Of a DNA stretch of 64,000 nt, positions 9,787 to 18,653 are shown in pieces. Origin of the DNA: JAGLOK01 sp963677605 (GTDB taxonomy: Bacteria > Bacillota > Clostridia > Christensenellales > UMGS416); the NCBI GenBank assembly GCA_963677605.2, contig CAXXDX010000007.1:496001-560000 (forward strand). The letters run 5' to 3'. The notes beneath the pieces are model-generated. The model saw only the letters and a list, made by a program, of their open reading frames with translations, was not told the DNA's origin and made no database searches. Position 1 is the first letter of the stretch. Each line of letters begins with the position of its first letter. The translations under genes were made by a program, and so were the position numbers.

Positions 9787-11061
9787 ATGAAAAATGCATT
9801 GGTAGCACAGTCGGGTGGACCGTCACCCGTAATAAACTCATCGCTTCAGGGCGTGGTTGAAGCATGCTTTGACTATGACGAAATAGACAAGGTATATGCC
9901 GCATGGCACGGAATAGAAGGCGTATTGCTTGAAGAGCTGATTGATATGAACTCTCAGGATAAATATGAAATCTCACTTCTTAAAAATACACCGGCAGCAG
10001 GAGCAATAGGAACATGCAGATATAAACTGCGCGAACATCAGGAAGATGATTTTAACAGAATAATAGATGTATTCCTTGCACATAACATAGGATACTTCTT
10101 CTACATAGGCGGAAATGACTCAATGGATACAGCATCCAAAGTGTCAAACCTAGCCAAAGAGCGCGGAGTCGACCTCACTGTGGTCGGTGTTCCAAAAACA
10201 ATAGACAATGATGTGGGAGATTCCGAGTTTACAATAATCGACCATACCCCCGGCTACGGCAGCGCGGCAAGATACTGGGCTACAATAATGCAGAACGTGG
10301 AAGAAGAAAACCGCGGTATGCATGTATCTGAATGTGTTTCAGTGTTTCAGGCAATGGGAAGAGCGTCAGGCTGGCTGACAGCCGCATCAAGGCTTGCAGA
10401 CCCTGAGCGCAAAATGCCTCTTCAGCTGTACTTTGCAGAATCACACCACAACCTAGAAACACTTGCCGATAATGTAAACGAACAGCTTAAGCGCGACGGC
10501 AGATGCATTGTTGTTGTAAACGAAGGCTTTGATGTGGGCGACATCGGCGCTGCAAAAGACGGATTCGGCCATGTGGAATACGGCGCAAGCGAGATAACAG
10601 CTATGCAGGCAGTAACCAACCACCTGAACAGACAGGGCTTTAATGTGCGCGGACAGGCAACGGGACAGATGCCGGGCGTGCTTCAAAGAGGATGCTCCAT
10701 ACACGCGTCCAAGGTGGATGTCGAAGAAGCATATAACGTCGGACAAAAAGCAGTTCAGATAGCAATGGAAGACGGCACAGGATATATGGCGACAACACTG
10801 CGCAAAAAGCAGGACACATATGAAGCGTACTTTGATAAAGTTAAGCTTGAAGTCGTCGCAAACTCCGAGAGGTTCCTTCCTGACAGTTGGATTACTTCAA
10901 ATGGTATCGATGTGACTGATGATTTCTTAAAGTACGCACAGCCTCTGATCGCAGGTGGATGGCCGGACATCAAGATTGAAAACGGATTGCAGAGGTTTGC
11001 TAGGCTGGATGTCAAGTTCATTGATAAAAAGCTTGCTGAGTATAAGCCTCAGGCGTTTTAA
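9787..11061 (+). CDS. 6-phosphofructokinase, pyrophosphate type
   Basis: This 424-residue PfkA-superfamily kinase phosphorylates fructose 6-phosphate. It has GGNDSMDTA where ATP enzymes carry GGDGS, and PKTIDND where they carry PGTIDND; Asp and Lys at these two positions are the usual marks of PPi-dependent enzymes. Length above 400 residues fits the long clade. The GYGSAARYW and MGRASGW segments are also typical. The gene is visibly richer in G and C than both neighbours. Strong AAGGGAG site. It channels fructose phosphate produced from mannose into glycolysis and saves ATP. The phosphoryl donor is inferred, not proven. Confidence 0.88.
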   Translation: MKNALVAQSGGPSPVINSSLQGVVEACFDYDEIDKVYAAWHGIEGVLLEELIDMNSQDKYEISLLKNTPAAGAIGTCRYKLREHQEDDFNRIIDVFLAHNIGYFFYIGGNDSMDTASKVSNLAKERGVDLTVVGVPKTIDNDVGDSEFTIIDHTPGYGSAARYWATIMQNVEEENRGMHVSECVSVFQAMGRASGWLTAASRLADPERKMPLQLYFAESHHNLETLADNVNEQLKRDGRCIVVVNEGFDVGDIGAAKDGFGHVEYGASEITAMQAVTNHLNRQGFNVRGQATGQMPGVLQRGCSIHASKVDVEEAYNVGQKAVQIAMEDGTGYMATTLRKKQDTYEAYFDKVKLEVVANSERFLPDSWITSNGIDVTDDFLKYAQPLIAGGWPDIKIENGLQRFARLDVKFIDKKLAEYKPQAF

Positions 11062-11070
11062 GGTAATAAT

Positions 11071-12012
11071 ATGGTATTTGGAACACTGACACTTAATCCC
11101 TGCATAGATAAAACTGTAGTAGTTAAGGGATTTACAAAAGGAAAGCTAAACAGGATAGTATCTTCTCAACAACAGCCTGCTGGAAAAGGAATTAACTCAT
11201 CTATTGCGTTCAGTAATCTCGGCGGTGAAACTGTTTGTACGGGTATCAATTATCTTGCAAACAGAAATGTGATAGAAGACTATCTTAATAGCAAAACAAT
11301 CAAACATGATTTCTACACCGTTCCCGGTGAACTTCGGACTAATCTCAAAGTATTTGATGCTCAGGAGAATGAGATAACGGAAATAAATGCGAGCGGATAT
11401 AAAGTGCCAGATGATTATGAAAAGGATCTGTTATCTAAGATAACTAATCTGGCTGAAGGCTTTGATGTATTGCTGCTTGCAGGCTCAGTACCGCAGGGAG
11501 TGAGTAGTGATATATATGCAAAGATAATCGCAGCAGTTAATCATCTTGGAATAAAGGTAATACTGGATGCGGATGGGGAATTGTTTACAGAAGGCGTAAA
11601 AGCTGTGCCGTATATGATTAAACCCAATGACTATGAGCTTGAGCTATACACCGGAAAAACTTTTAATTCAGATGAAGATATAGTTCGTACTGTAAGAGAA
11701 GAGTTTATTGAAAAGGGTATAGAGATTGTATGTGTATCACTAGGAGCTAAAGGTGCAATCATAGTAGATAAAGACAGAGCTTACAAGGCAAACGGATTAA
11801 AAGTATCGGTGAGGGGAACTGTTGGCGCTGGAGATTCCATGGTTGCAGGGATTGTAGTAGGAATGAAAAAGGGCTTTGGTCTTGATGATTTGTTAAGATC
11901 CGGAGTTGCTAGCGCGACAGCCTCCATAGTTAAAGAAGGCACACAGCTTTGTGATGCAGAAGGATATGAGATGTATTTTGAGATGGTGGAGGTAAAAAGC
12001 ATTAAAGTATAA
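11071..12012 (+). CDS. PfkB-family sugar-phosphate kinase (1-phosphofructokinase/LacC-like)
   Basis: This 313-residue ribokinase-superfamily protein has the FruK/LacC opening TLTLNPCIDKTV, the QQQPAGKGINSS substrate loop and the C-terminal anion hole GTVGAGDSMVAG with the catalytic Asp. Length is normal. Substrates of this branch are fructose 1-phosphate or tagatose 6-phosphate; with a mannose-to-fructose isomerase and a PPi-PFK directly upstream, fructose phosphates are favoured. It starts 10 bases after the PFK stop, with TAAGGT as a weak ribosome site, and is the last gene of the first catabolic block. A 38-base repeat begins at its stop codon. Confidence 0.85.
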   Translation: MVFGTLTLNPCIDKTVVVKGFTKGKLNRIVSSQQQPAGKGINSSIAFSNLGGETVCTGINYLANRNVIEDYLNSKTIKHDFYTVPGELRTNLKVFDAQENEITEINASGYKVPDDYEKDLLSKITNLAEGFDVLLLAGSVPQGVSSDIYAKIIAAVNHLGIKVILDADGELFTEGVKAVPYMIKPNDYELELYTGKTFNSDEDIVRTVREEFIEKGIEIVCVSLGAKGAIIVDKDRAYKANGLKVSVRGTVGAGDSMVAGIVVGMKKGFGLDDLLRSGVASATASIVKEGTQLCDAEGYEMYFEMVEVKSIKV

Positions 12013-12050
12013 TAGATATAAAAATAGTAAAAGGATAGCACTACAAGTAA
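12013..12050 (+). repeat. Copy A of a 37-38 bp dispersed repeat
   Basis: The segment begins TAGATATAAAA and ends GCACTACAAGTAA. It recurs at 57317-57353 in the same orientation with a single missing A. Here it overlaps the end of the kinase gene and opens a degenerate stretch. It could be the end of a lost insertion element or a scar of deletion. Confidence 0.75.
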
Positions 12051-12555
12051 GATATTAGGTACATTAGAATTTTCTCGCAAGTTTAACCATTTTTTAGTTT
12101 AGATATAAAGAAGAATTTTTTAATGATGTATAAACAGAACATTGGCCTAATCCCCCGAAATCCCTTGTGAAAGCTTTACTTCCACTTCTCGTGGTTTGCT
12201 TATGATTTGCTCTGCTGTATAATTTTTTTACTAGGTTGCATAGGCGAGCAATAAATTGTATCAATTTATGACCAGCCCTTATTTTTCGCTCCTTTTTATA
12301 AATTATATAAGCTGCAATTTTTCACTTTCGACTCGTAGTTGTTTTCGGGGGTCAGGCTACGGCTTTGGCAATCCGAAACTGTACTATACGTGGAATGATA
12401 TTGTTGATGGAATAACCGCACTTATAAACTGTAACGAGTATTTAGAGACAGCAGAACTGCCGACATCAAGATTGCATGAAGGCATGACGGTAAAGCACAT
12501 GTGTTCCAGAAATCAGAATATGAAAGAGCAAATAACCGGCTTTTTGCTGAGAGTG
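12051..12555. other. Gene-poor stretch with unidentified fragment
   Basis: No intact gene is visible. From about 12340 to 12540 the + strand frame reads like real protein (YGFGNPKLYYTWNDIVD, then HEGMTVKHMCSRNQN), but it has no start and runs straight into the IS256 remnant on the other strand. I do not recognise the family. An 8-base inverted repeat ATAAATTG/CAATTTAT lies near 12251-12269. Probably rearranged mobile-element debris. Confidence 0.45.
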
Positions 12556-12837
12556 TTGCTGTCACGCGGTACGGTCAGTTCAACATCCCCTTGACTATTG
12601 GTGACTGCCTTCTTGTAATATCCGTTCCGTGTATTGTCTGTCCGCTTATTCTTGTAATCATACTTGCTGTAACCGAGTACGTCTTCCAGCTCTGCTTCCA
12701 TTATTTCCTGGATTAAGCCTGACGTTAGTTCCTTGACCAAATCCTGAACTCCTGCCAGATCTTTTATGCCCCGTTGGTCTATCAGCTTCCTGAGTTCGCT
12801 CTTCTCTCGTTTTTGTGCTATGAAAAAAATTCCATCA
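12556..12837 (-). pseudogene. IS256-family transposase remnant (N-terminal part)
   Basis: The minus strand encodes about 90 residues typical of the beginning of IS256 transposases: KRELRKLIDQRGIKDLAG-like, then ELTSGLIQEIMEAELEDVLG, and KNKRTDNTRNGYYKK up to VPRD. Homology stops abruptly there, where intact enzymes continue for about 300 residues with the DDE domain. No start codon precedes it. The element is therefore dead. Its neighbours are unidentified debris on one side and the DUF1961 gene on the other. Confidence 0.82.
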
Positions 12838-12942
12838 TCAGTTTTATTTTATCTGACAATCGAGGTTTACACAATTTCCGCGGCACTTTATAAGTATGGG
12901 CGATTTTCTGAAATAAGATAATCGCCCACAATGTAGTATTGT

Positions 12943-13647
12943 TTAAATTGCTCTGCTATTTTTTTCTATTTTATATACAGCTAAATTAGCATACTCTGCA
13001 ATCAACGGGGCCATCTGTCTAAATCCGATTTTTCCATCATGGAGTATATCTCCGTATGTTTTGCCGTCATCTAAAAAGGTAAATAGTTTCAGCTCGCAGT
13101 CCTTGTAACTAATATAAAACTCTACAATTGCACCAAATTTCACAACTTTTATCCTGTAGGGACCCTTAGCAATATCATTTGCCGGAATAGGATCAGCGCC
13201 CTGAGCAACCAAATGGAAACCATGGCTCTTTCTTAGGTTAACCAAGCTAAATGCTCTCTCATCCTCATATCTCCTTCTAAAGTAAGATATGTGAAGAGCA
13301 TTAATATCGGACATGTTATATTGACCGTATATTCCCTCTCTTTTCTTTAAGGAAGGATCATGGACATCCTCTCCTTTTCTTCCCTTTGCCGCAAAAAATA
13401 TTATTGCAAGACCAGGGTCTTGAATAGGATAAAAATCCCATGATATTTCAATATTATCCGGGAACACCTTATCACACCAGAATACTATGTTAGCTTTTTG
13501 ACCCTCTTGTGGGTCCTTTAGGTTTTCAAGACGCATTCTGCTCATTGGAAAAGTAGCTGCACCCGAGCCTTCCATAATGAAGTCTTTGATGTCCTCTTTT
13601 GATGATAAAGAGTTCTCATATATTAAATCACTTTTTTTGTATTTCAT
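12943..13647 (-). CDS. DUF1961 family protein (YesU-like)
   Basis: This 234-residue protein resembles DUF1961, the family of Bacillus YesU from the rhamnogalacturonan locus, with a concanavalin-like beta-sandwich fold. Features are IVFWCDKVFPDNIEISWDF, GHGF-type HISYFRRR, and a C-terminal DGKIGFRQMAPLIAEYANL that is typical of this lectin/glucanase-like fold. It starts at an ATG behind AAGGAACTAT on the minus strand and has no signal peptide. It is the only intact gene in a degraded stretch and is transcribed against its neighbours. A role in glycan processing together with the GH88 and GH95 enzymes downstream is an inference from context. Confidence 0.72.
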   Translation of the reverse strand: MKYKKSDLIYENSLSSKEDIKDFIMEGSGAATFPMSRMRLENLKDPQEGQKANIVFWCDKVFPDNIEISWDFYPIQDPGLAIIFFAAKGRKGEDVHDPSLKKREGIYGQYNMSDINALHISYFRRRYEDERAFSLVNLRKSHGFHLVAQGADPIPANDIAKGPYRIKVVKFGAIVEFYISYKDCELKLFTFLDDGKTYGDILHDGKIGFRQMAPLIAEYANLAVYKIEKNSRAI

Positions 13648-13934
13648 ATTATAGTTCCTTCCACTGGTGATGATAGTCGGAATGATACCATATATTTACT
13701 TTGCAGTCGAGTATTGTAGCAAGATGACTGAAGAATACCCACAATTATATAGATAATCTGCACACATTTTGGTGAAGAAAGCGTACTTAAAGCTATGTTA
13801 ATTATGCTATGCTGTTGGATAGAATGGCTATTTATGTATTTCTTTTATTTCATGCAAGAACCTAGTGAAGATTATGGTTGGATTAATAATTACTCATAAC
13901 AAATATTTATTAGACAGATTTATAGGAGGACACT
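13648..13934. other. Intergenic region upstream of DUF1961 and LUD remnant
   Basis: About 290 AT-rich bases between divergently oriented genes. A good ribosome site AGGAGGA at 13924-13930 serves the broken LUD gene. I see no convincing promoter pair or structured element. Confidence 0.4.
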
Positions 13935-14162
13935 ATGCAAATAAAATAGTAAAAGATATTGATGCTGACCTTAAAAAGACTAAAAGAGATTGCACCTCTT
14001 AACTACAGAAGATTATCCCATAAAACACCGTGTGCTGTAAGCGGTGAATGTGAGGATTGCGATATATATGCAAGCATGTGCAATTTCACAACAATTGTAC
14101 ATAACGACAGGAAGTTCGGCAGATACTTTATTGTTGTAATGTCTGAGGATGTTGGATTCTAA
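13935..14162 (+). pseudogene. LUD-domain protein remnant (lactate-utilisation type)
   Basis: A good start (ATG at 13935 behind AGGAGGA) runs only four codons to a stop. After it, in another frame from 13959, comes the C-terminal end of a LUD/DUF162-like protein: LNYRRLSHKTPCAVSGECEDC, then MCNFTTIVHNDRKFGRYFIVVMSEDVGF. The cysteine-rich KTPCA..C..C and final GEDLGF-like end are the family hallmark. Some 150 N-terminal and central residues are missing, so this is an internally deleted pseudogene. Confidence 0.75.
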
Positions 14163-14184
14163 GCATAAGTTGAGGTAATTTCCA

Positions 14185-14936
14185 GTGATAAAAACAGAAA
14201 CAGTATCAGTATCTTTTAGGAAACTTTCTCTTGAAAAAATTATAGAGATTGCAAAAGAGCAGACCTAGATGCAGTTGAATTGGGCGGTGATATTCATGTA
14301 CCTCATGGTGATCCTATTAGAGCTTAGGAATTAAAAAAGAAAACTGATGATGCAGGACTAAAAGTTGCAGCCTATGGTTCATACTATCGTGTTGGTGAAG
14401 GTGTATTTATAAGTAATCCTGCTTTTAGAGATGTTTTAAAAACTGCATCAGCGCTAAAAGCCCCAGTTATTCGTGTATGGGCAGGCATACTAGGCTCTGA
14501 AATATGTGATGATGATTATTGGCAAAAAGTAATAGAAGACAGCAAGCGTATAGCAGAGTTAGCAGATGATAAGGGGTTTAATATAGCTTATGAATTTCAT
14601 ATGCATACATTCACAGATACATAGAAATCATCGGTCAAGTTGTTAAAGAGTGCAGAGCATAAAAACTTGTTTGCCTATTGGCGGATAATGCAGAATTTGA
14701 AGAACGTTAAAAATATTTCACCTTGGCTAAAGAATATTTATGTGTTCCATTGAGTAAATTTAGACAGAAGGCCTTTAAGTGATGGAAAAGATGAGTGGAG
14801 CAAGTATTTAGGTGAAATAGCTAAAATAAAAGAAAATCGCTATGCTATGCTTGAATTTTGTGAAAATGATGAACCTGAGCAGATGATAAAGGATACTAAA
14901 TCATTATTAGGCATATTGGAGAATATAGGCAAATAA
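14185..14936 (+). pseudogene. Sugar phosphate isomerase/epimerase pseudogene (TIM barrel)
   Basis: A GTG at 14185 behind TGAGGTAA opens a frame resembling AP-endonuclease-2/xylose isomerase-like epimerases: SFRKLSLEKIIEIAKE, then DLDAVELGGDIHVPHGD, VAAYGSYYRVGEG, APVIRVWAG and FNIAYEFHMHTFTD. The reading is broken by a frameshift near 14265, stops near 14324 and 14623, and another shift, and ends in SLLGILENIGK before TAA at 14934. Most of the length survives, so decay is recent. It would have belonged to the glycan operon starting at 14995. Confidence 0.8.
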
Positions 14937-14994
14937 TGATTTAGAAATAATAAAGGAATGTTTATATTAAAAAAACTTTTAAAAGGAGAAGGAT

Positions 14995-16143
14995 ATGTTA
15001 ACAAAAGAAAACAAAGTATGGGTGGATGAAACAATTGAAAAGATACGTGAAAAGATGGAATGGGTAAGTGTAAAATCAGAGAGTAAAATCCCAGCCACTA
15101 CCATCGATGGTGTACACGACAATAGAAGAGTAAACCTAAGCGGCAGAAAAGAAGACGGTCTTTTGTGGTGGACAAATGGATTTTGGGCCGGTATGATGTG
15201 GCTGATGTATCATGATACAAAAGATGATAAGTATGCTGACATTGCAGCTAATACTGAAGTCTGGCTCGACCAATGTTTCCTAGATTATCACGGTTTACAT
15301 CATGACGTTGGATTTATGTGGCTGCCATCTGCAGTTACTCATTATAAAATGACAGGTAATACAGTATCGAGAAAAAGAGGACTGCACGCTGCTAATTTAA
15401 TAGCGGGCAGATTCAATCCAGTAGGCAAATTTATAAGGTCATGGGATGGAGTGGAGCCAAATGATACAACGGGCTGGGCAATAATTGACTGTATGCTTAA
15501 TATACCGATTTTACATTGGGCAAGTGAAGAGCTGGGCGACCCAAGGTACAAACAAATTGCGCAAATTCATGCAGATACGGTTATTGATAACTTTGTCAGA
15601 GAAAATGGTTCATGCGAACACATAGTTGAGTTTGACCCTTATAAAGGCGGTAAGGTAAGAATATACGGCGGACAGGGTTATGAGGACGGTTCTGCTTGGA
15701 CCAGAGGTCAGTCTTGGGGACTATATGGATTTGTTATGAGTTATATCAATACAAAAGAACAGAGGTATCTAGACACTGCCATGAAGATAGCTGATTACTT
15801 TGTCAGTAATATTCCAGATAGCGGACTTATTCCTATCGATTTTAATCAGCCTAAAGAACCTACGTATGAAGATTCAACAGCAGCAGCTATCGCTTCCTGC
15901 GGTTTGATTGAGCTATCAAAATATACAGAGGGAGAGGACAAACAAAAATACCTTGATTCTGCTATAAAAATGCTAAAAACATTGAGCGAAAAACGCAGCA
16001 ATTGGTCAAAAGATTACGACTGCATACTAGAAAAATGTTCAGGTTCATATAGCGGAAATATTCATATAGCATTAATATATGCAGATTATTTCTTTATGGA
16101 GGCAATGTACAAATTAAAAGGCGATGACTTATATATTTGGTAA
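14995..16143 (+). CDS. GH88 unsaturated glucuronyl hydrolase
   Basis: This 382-residue cytoplasmic enzyme removes the 4,5-unsaturated uronic acid left at oligosaccharide ends by polysaccharide lyases. The (alpha/alpha)6 barrel residues are visible: Asp104 in HHDVGFMW and Asp165 in GWAIIDCM, 61 residues apart exactly as the catalytic Asp88/Asp149 pair of Bacillus UGL, plus GGQGYEDGSAWTRGQSWGL. GH88 is therefore preferred over GH105. Strong AAAAGGAGAAGG ribosome site. It overlaps or abuts the GH95 gene, so the two are cotranscribed. It implies that a lyase-degraded, uronate-containing glycan (glycosaminoglycan-like or pectic) enters the cell. Confidence 0.9.
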   Translation: MLTKENKVWVDETIEKIREKMEWVSVKSESKIPATTIDGVHDNRRVNLSGRKEDGLLWWTNGFWAGMMWLMYHDTKDDKYADIAANTEVWLDQCFLDYHGLHHDVGFMWLPSAVTHYKMTGNTVSRKRGLHAANLIAGRFNPVGKFIRSWDGVEPNDTTGWAIIDCMLNIPILHWASEELGDPRYKQIAQIHADTVIDNFVRENGSCEHIVEFDPYKGGKVRIYGGQGYEDGSAWTRGQSWGLYGFVMSYINTKEQRYLDTAMKIADYFVSNIPDSGLIPIDFNQPKEPTYEDSTAAAIASCGLIELSKYTEGEDKQKYLDSAIKMLKTLSEKRSNWSKDYDCILEKCSGSYSGNIHIALIYADYFFMEAMYKLKGDDLYIW

Positions 16144-16148
16144 ATATT

Positions 16149-18560
16149 ATGAGAAATAAACTATTAATGAATTATCCTGCATCATGGTGGGCAGCCAAAT
16201 GGAGAGAGGCAATACCTTTAGGTAATGGCAGCATTGGTGCTTCCGTTTATGGTGCAGTATACGATGAAACCATATTAATAAATCATGAAGATTTATGGAT
16301 GAATTGCACTAATCAAAAACTGCCCGATGTAAGCGATAATCTCCCTTTAGTTAGGAAATATCTTTTAAGCAATCAAGTCGAAAAAGCAGAAAATGTAATA
16401 GGTGATGCATTGAAAGAACAGGGTTATAGACACACCACCGCTGCACCTCTTCCCTTAGGCGATTTCAAGATAGTTATGCCTGTTAATAGCGGATTTAGGG
16501 ATTATTCCAGGGTGCTGGATATGGAAAAAGGTGAAGCAGTTGTAAGATGGCGTGACAATGACATCAATTTTGAACGACGCACCTTTGTATCCAGGGCTGA
16601 AGATGTAATAGCAATTAAGATTAGCAGCAGTTCAAAAAATATTATTGCTGACATTTACTTAGATATGCACGAAGCGGACGATGCGCACAAACCGTTTGGC
16701 GTAAAAAGTGCACCATTGCCAAAGGATGCAGAGACAAAGATAGAAAACAACTATATATTCTATTCTGCTAAAAATGACGACGGCATGGACTTCGGGGCTG
16801 TCGCAAAAGTAATAGCTCCGAAAGGAGATGCTGAATGTATAGAAAGCAGAATGAAGCTATCGGACGCAGAATGCATAACTGTGCTTATAAAGGTGTTTGT
16901 AAAGGGAAAAAGAAAAGCAGAATGGCAAAAGCTGCAAAGGGAACTATCCGAGCTTAATGAATCATATGAGGACATGATGGAAGCTCACTATAAAATACAT
17001 GGAGAGATATTTAATTCTGCATCATTCAGCTTATCAGTCGATGAAGAAGACTGTGCCTTGTCAAACGAGCAGCTGCTTTTGGATGCCTACAAGGGTGAAG
17101 CGCCTGATGTTTTAGTAGAAAAGCTGTGGTCATACGGCAGATACCTTCTCATAGCCAGCTCTCGTGAGGGAGGACAGCCCTGTCCTCTATTGGGGCTGTG
17201 GGCAGGAGAATATGATGCCATGTTTTCCTTTAATATGGCCAATGAAAACATACAGATGATATATTGGCAGGCGCTGACGGGGAATATTCCGGATGTGCTG
17301 CTTGCCATGTTTGATTATTATGAAAGTATGATGGATGACTTTAGGATAAATGCAAAGCATTTGTACGGCTGCAGAGGAATATTTATACCAGCTGTCAGCA
17401 CACCGGGTGAAGGATTAATACAACATCTTGGCGCTCACATTGTCCATTGGACGGGAGCAGCAGGATGGCTTTCGCAGCATTATTATGATTATTACCTTTT
17501 TACCAACGACGAGGAGTTTCTTAAAAAACGTGCTATTCCATTTATGAAAGAAGCAGCACTTTTTTATAAGGATTTCTTTATTTTAAATGATGACGGATTT
17601 TATATCAGTGCTCCCTCCAATTCACCTGAAAACACACCAAGTAATTTAAGAAGAAAAGAAGATAAAAACACAATTACTTCGTTCAGCACCACAGTCAATG
17701 CAACTATGGACTTTGCAATAGCAAAAGAACTGCTGACCAATTTAATTGAGGGTGCACAAATTATTGGAAGTATGGAGGCAGATATAAATGAATGGCGTGA
17801 AATGCTATCATTTATTCCACCTTATGAAATAAATGAAGAGGGTGCTATTAAGGAATGGATGCACCCTGACTTTAAGGATAATTATCATCACAGGCATCAA
17901 TCTCACGCATATCCTGTGTTCCCGGGGTACGAAATGACAGAGGAAGAGAACCCAGAATTGTTTGAGGCGTTTGTAACGGCTATTAAGAAACGATTGGTTG
18001 TGGGTTTAACATCCCAGACAAGCTGGTCACTTGCACACATGGCATGTAATTATGCTAGAATGGGAGAAGGAGATTTAGCTCTTGAATGCCTTGATAACAT
18101 CAGTCGTTCAGGTATGATGAATAATTTTTTTACTGTGCACAATGACTGGAGAAGCATGGGCATCGGCAGTAATATGAGTATGGCACCCTTTCAAATTGAT
18201 GCCAATATGGGCTGGACAGGTGCAGTACAGGAAATGCTGCTGTTTTCAAAGCCGGGTTTTTTGAAAGTGTTGCCTGCGGTGCCTAAAAAATGGATTAAAG
18301 GCGAAATTGCAGGGCTATTAGCAAGAGGTAGTATAGAGGTTTCAATCCGATGGGATATGCAAAAGTTCACAATAGAACTTGAATTACGATCAAACAAAAA
18401 ACAAAAGATAAATATTAATCTGCCTATTGATATAAAGTCACTGGTAGTAAACGATGTTAAATCATCACATTACAGTAAAAACATAATAAAAGGATTTGAC
18501 TTAGCTCAGTCGGAAATATATAAAATTCACATACTGGCAGATAATACAAACCAGGTATAA
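16149..18560 (+). CDS. GH95 family glycosidase (alpha-L-fucosidase type)
   Basis: This protein of about 803 residues has no signal peptide. GH95 landmarks are the start LLMNYPASWWAAKWREAIPLGNGSIGA, the LWMN segment, LLGLWAGEYD with NMANENIQMIYW, and QIDANMGWTGAVQEMLL near the C-terminus, matching the IDGN(F/L)G catalytic-site block of the family. GH95 enzymes cleave alpha-1,2-fucosyl or alpha-L-galactosyl ends by inversion; which sugar is not decidable here. An in-frame TTG at 16137 is an alternative start overlapping the GH88 stop, but the ATG at 16149 gives a natural N-terminus. It pairs with the GH29 fucosidase at 28178. Confidence 0.85.
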   Translation: MRNKLLMNYPASWWAAKWREAIPLGNGSIGASVYGAVYDETILINHEDLWMNCTNQKLPDVSDNLPLVRKYLLSNQVEKAENVIGDALKEQGYRHTTAAPLPLGDFKIVMPVNSGFRDYSRVLDMEKGEAVVRWRDNDINFERRTFVSRAEDVIAIKISSSSKNIIADIYLDMHEADDAHKPFGVKSAPLPKDAETKIENNYIFYSAKNDDGMDFGAVAKVIAPKGDAECIESRMKLSDAECITVLIKVFVKGKRKAEWQKLQRELSELNESYEDMMEAHYKIHGEIFNSASFSLSVDEEDCALSNEQLLLDAYKGEAPDVLVEKLWSYGRYLLIASSREGGQPCPLLGLWAGEYDAMFSFNMANENIQMIYWQALTGNIPDVLLAMFDYYESMMDDFRINAKHLYGCRGIFIPAVSTPGEGLIQHLGAHIVHWTGAAGWLSQHYYDYYLFTNDEEFLKKRAIPFMKEAALFYKDFFILNDDGFYISAPSNSPENTPSNLRRKEDKNTITSFSTTVNATMDFAIAKELLTNLIEGAQIIGSMEADINEWREMLSFIPPYEINEEGAIKEWMHPDFKDNYHHRHQSHAYPVFPGYEMTEEENPELFEAFVTAIKKRLVVGLTSQTSWSLAHMACNYARMGEGDLALECLDNISRSGMMNNFFTVHNDWRSMGIGSNMSMAPFQIDANMGWTGAVQEMLLFSKPGFLKVLPAVPKKWIKGEIAGLLARGSIEVSIRWDMQKFTIELELRSNKKQKININLPIDIKSLVVNDVKSSHYSKNIIKGFDLAQSEIYKIHILADNTNQV

Positions 18561-18653
18561 AGATTTTGCATTATAAAGATTACGTAGTATTGTAGATATA
18601 TAGTGATGGTTAATTAGCATAATTGTAATCTTTTTAGATGCGGGGAGAAAAAT

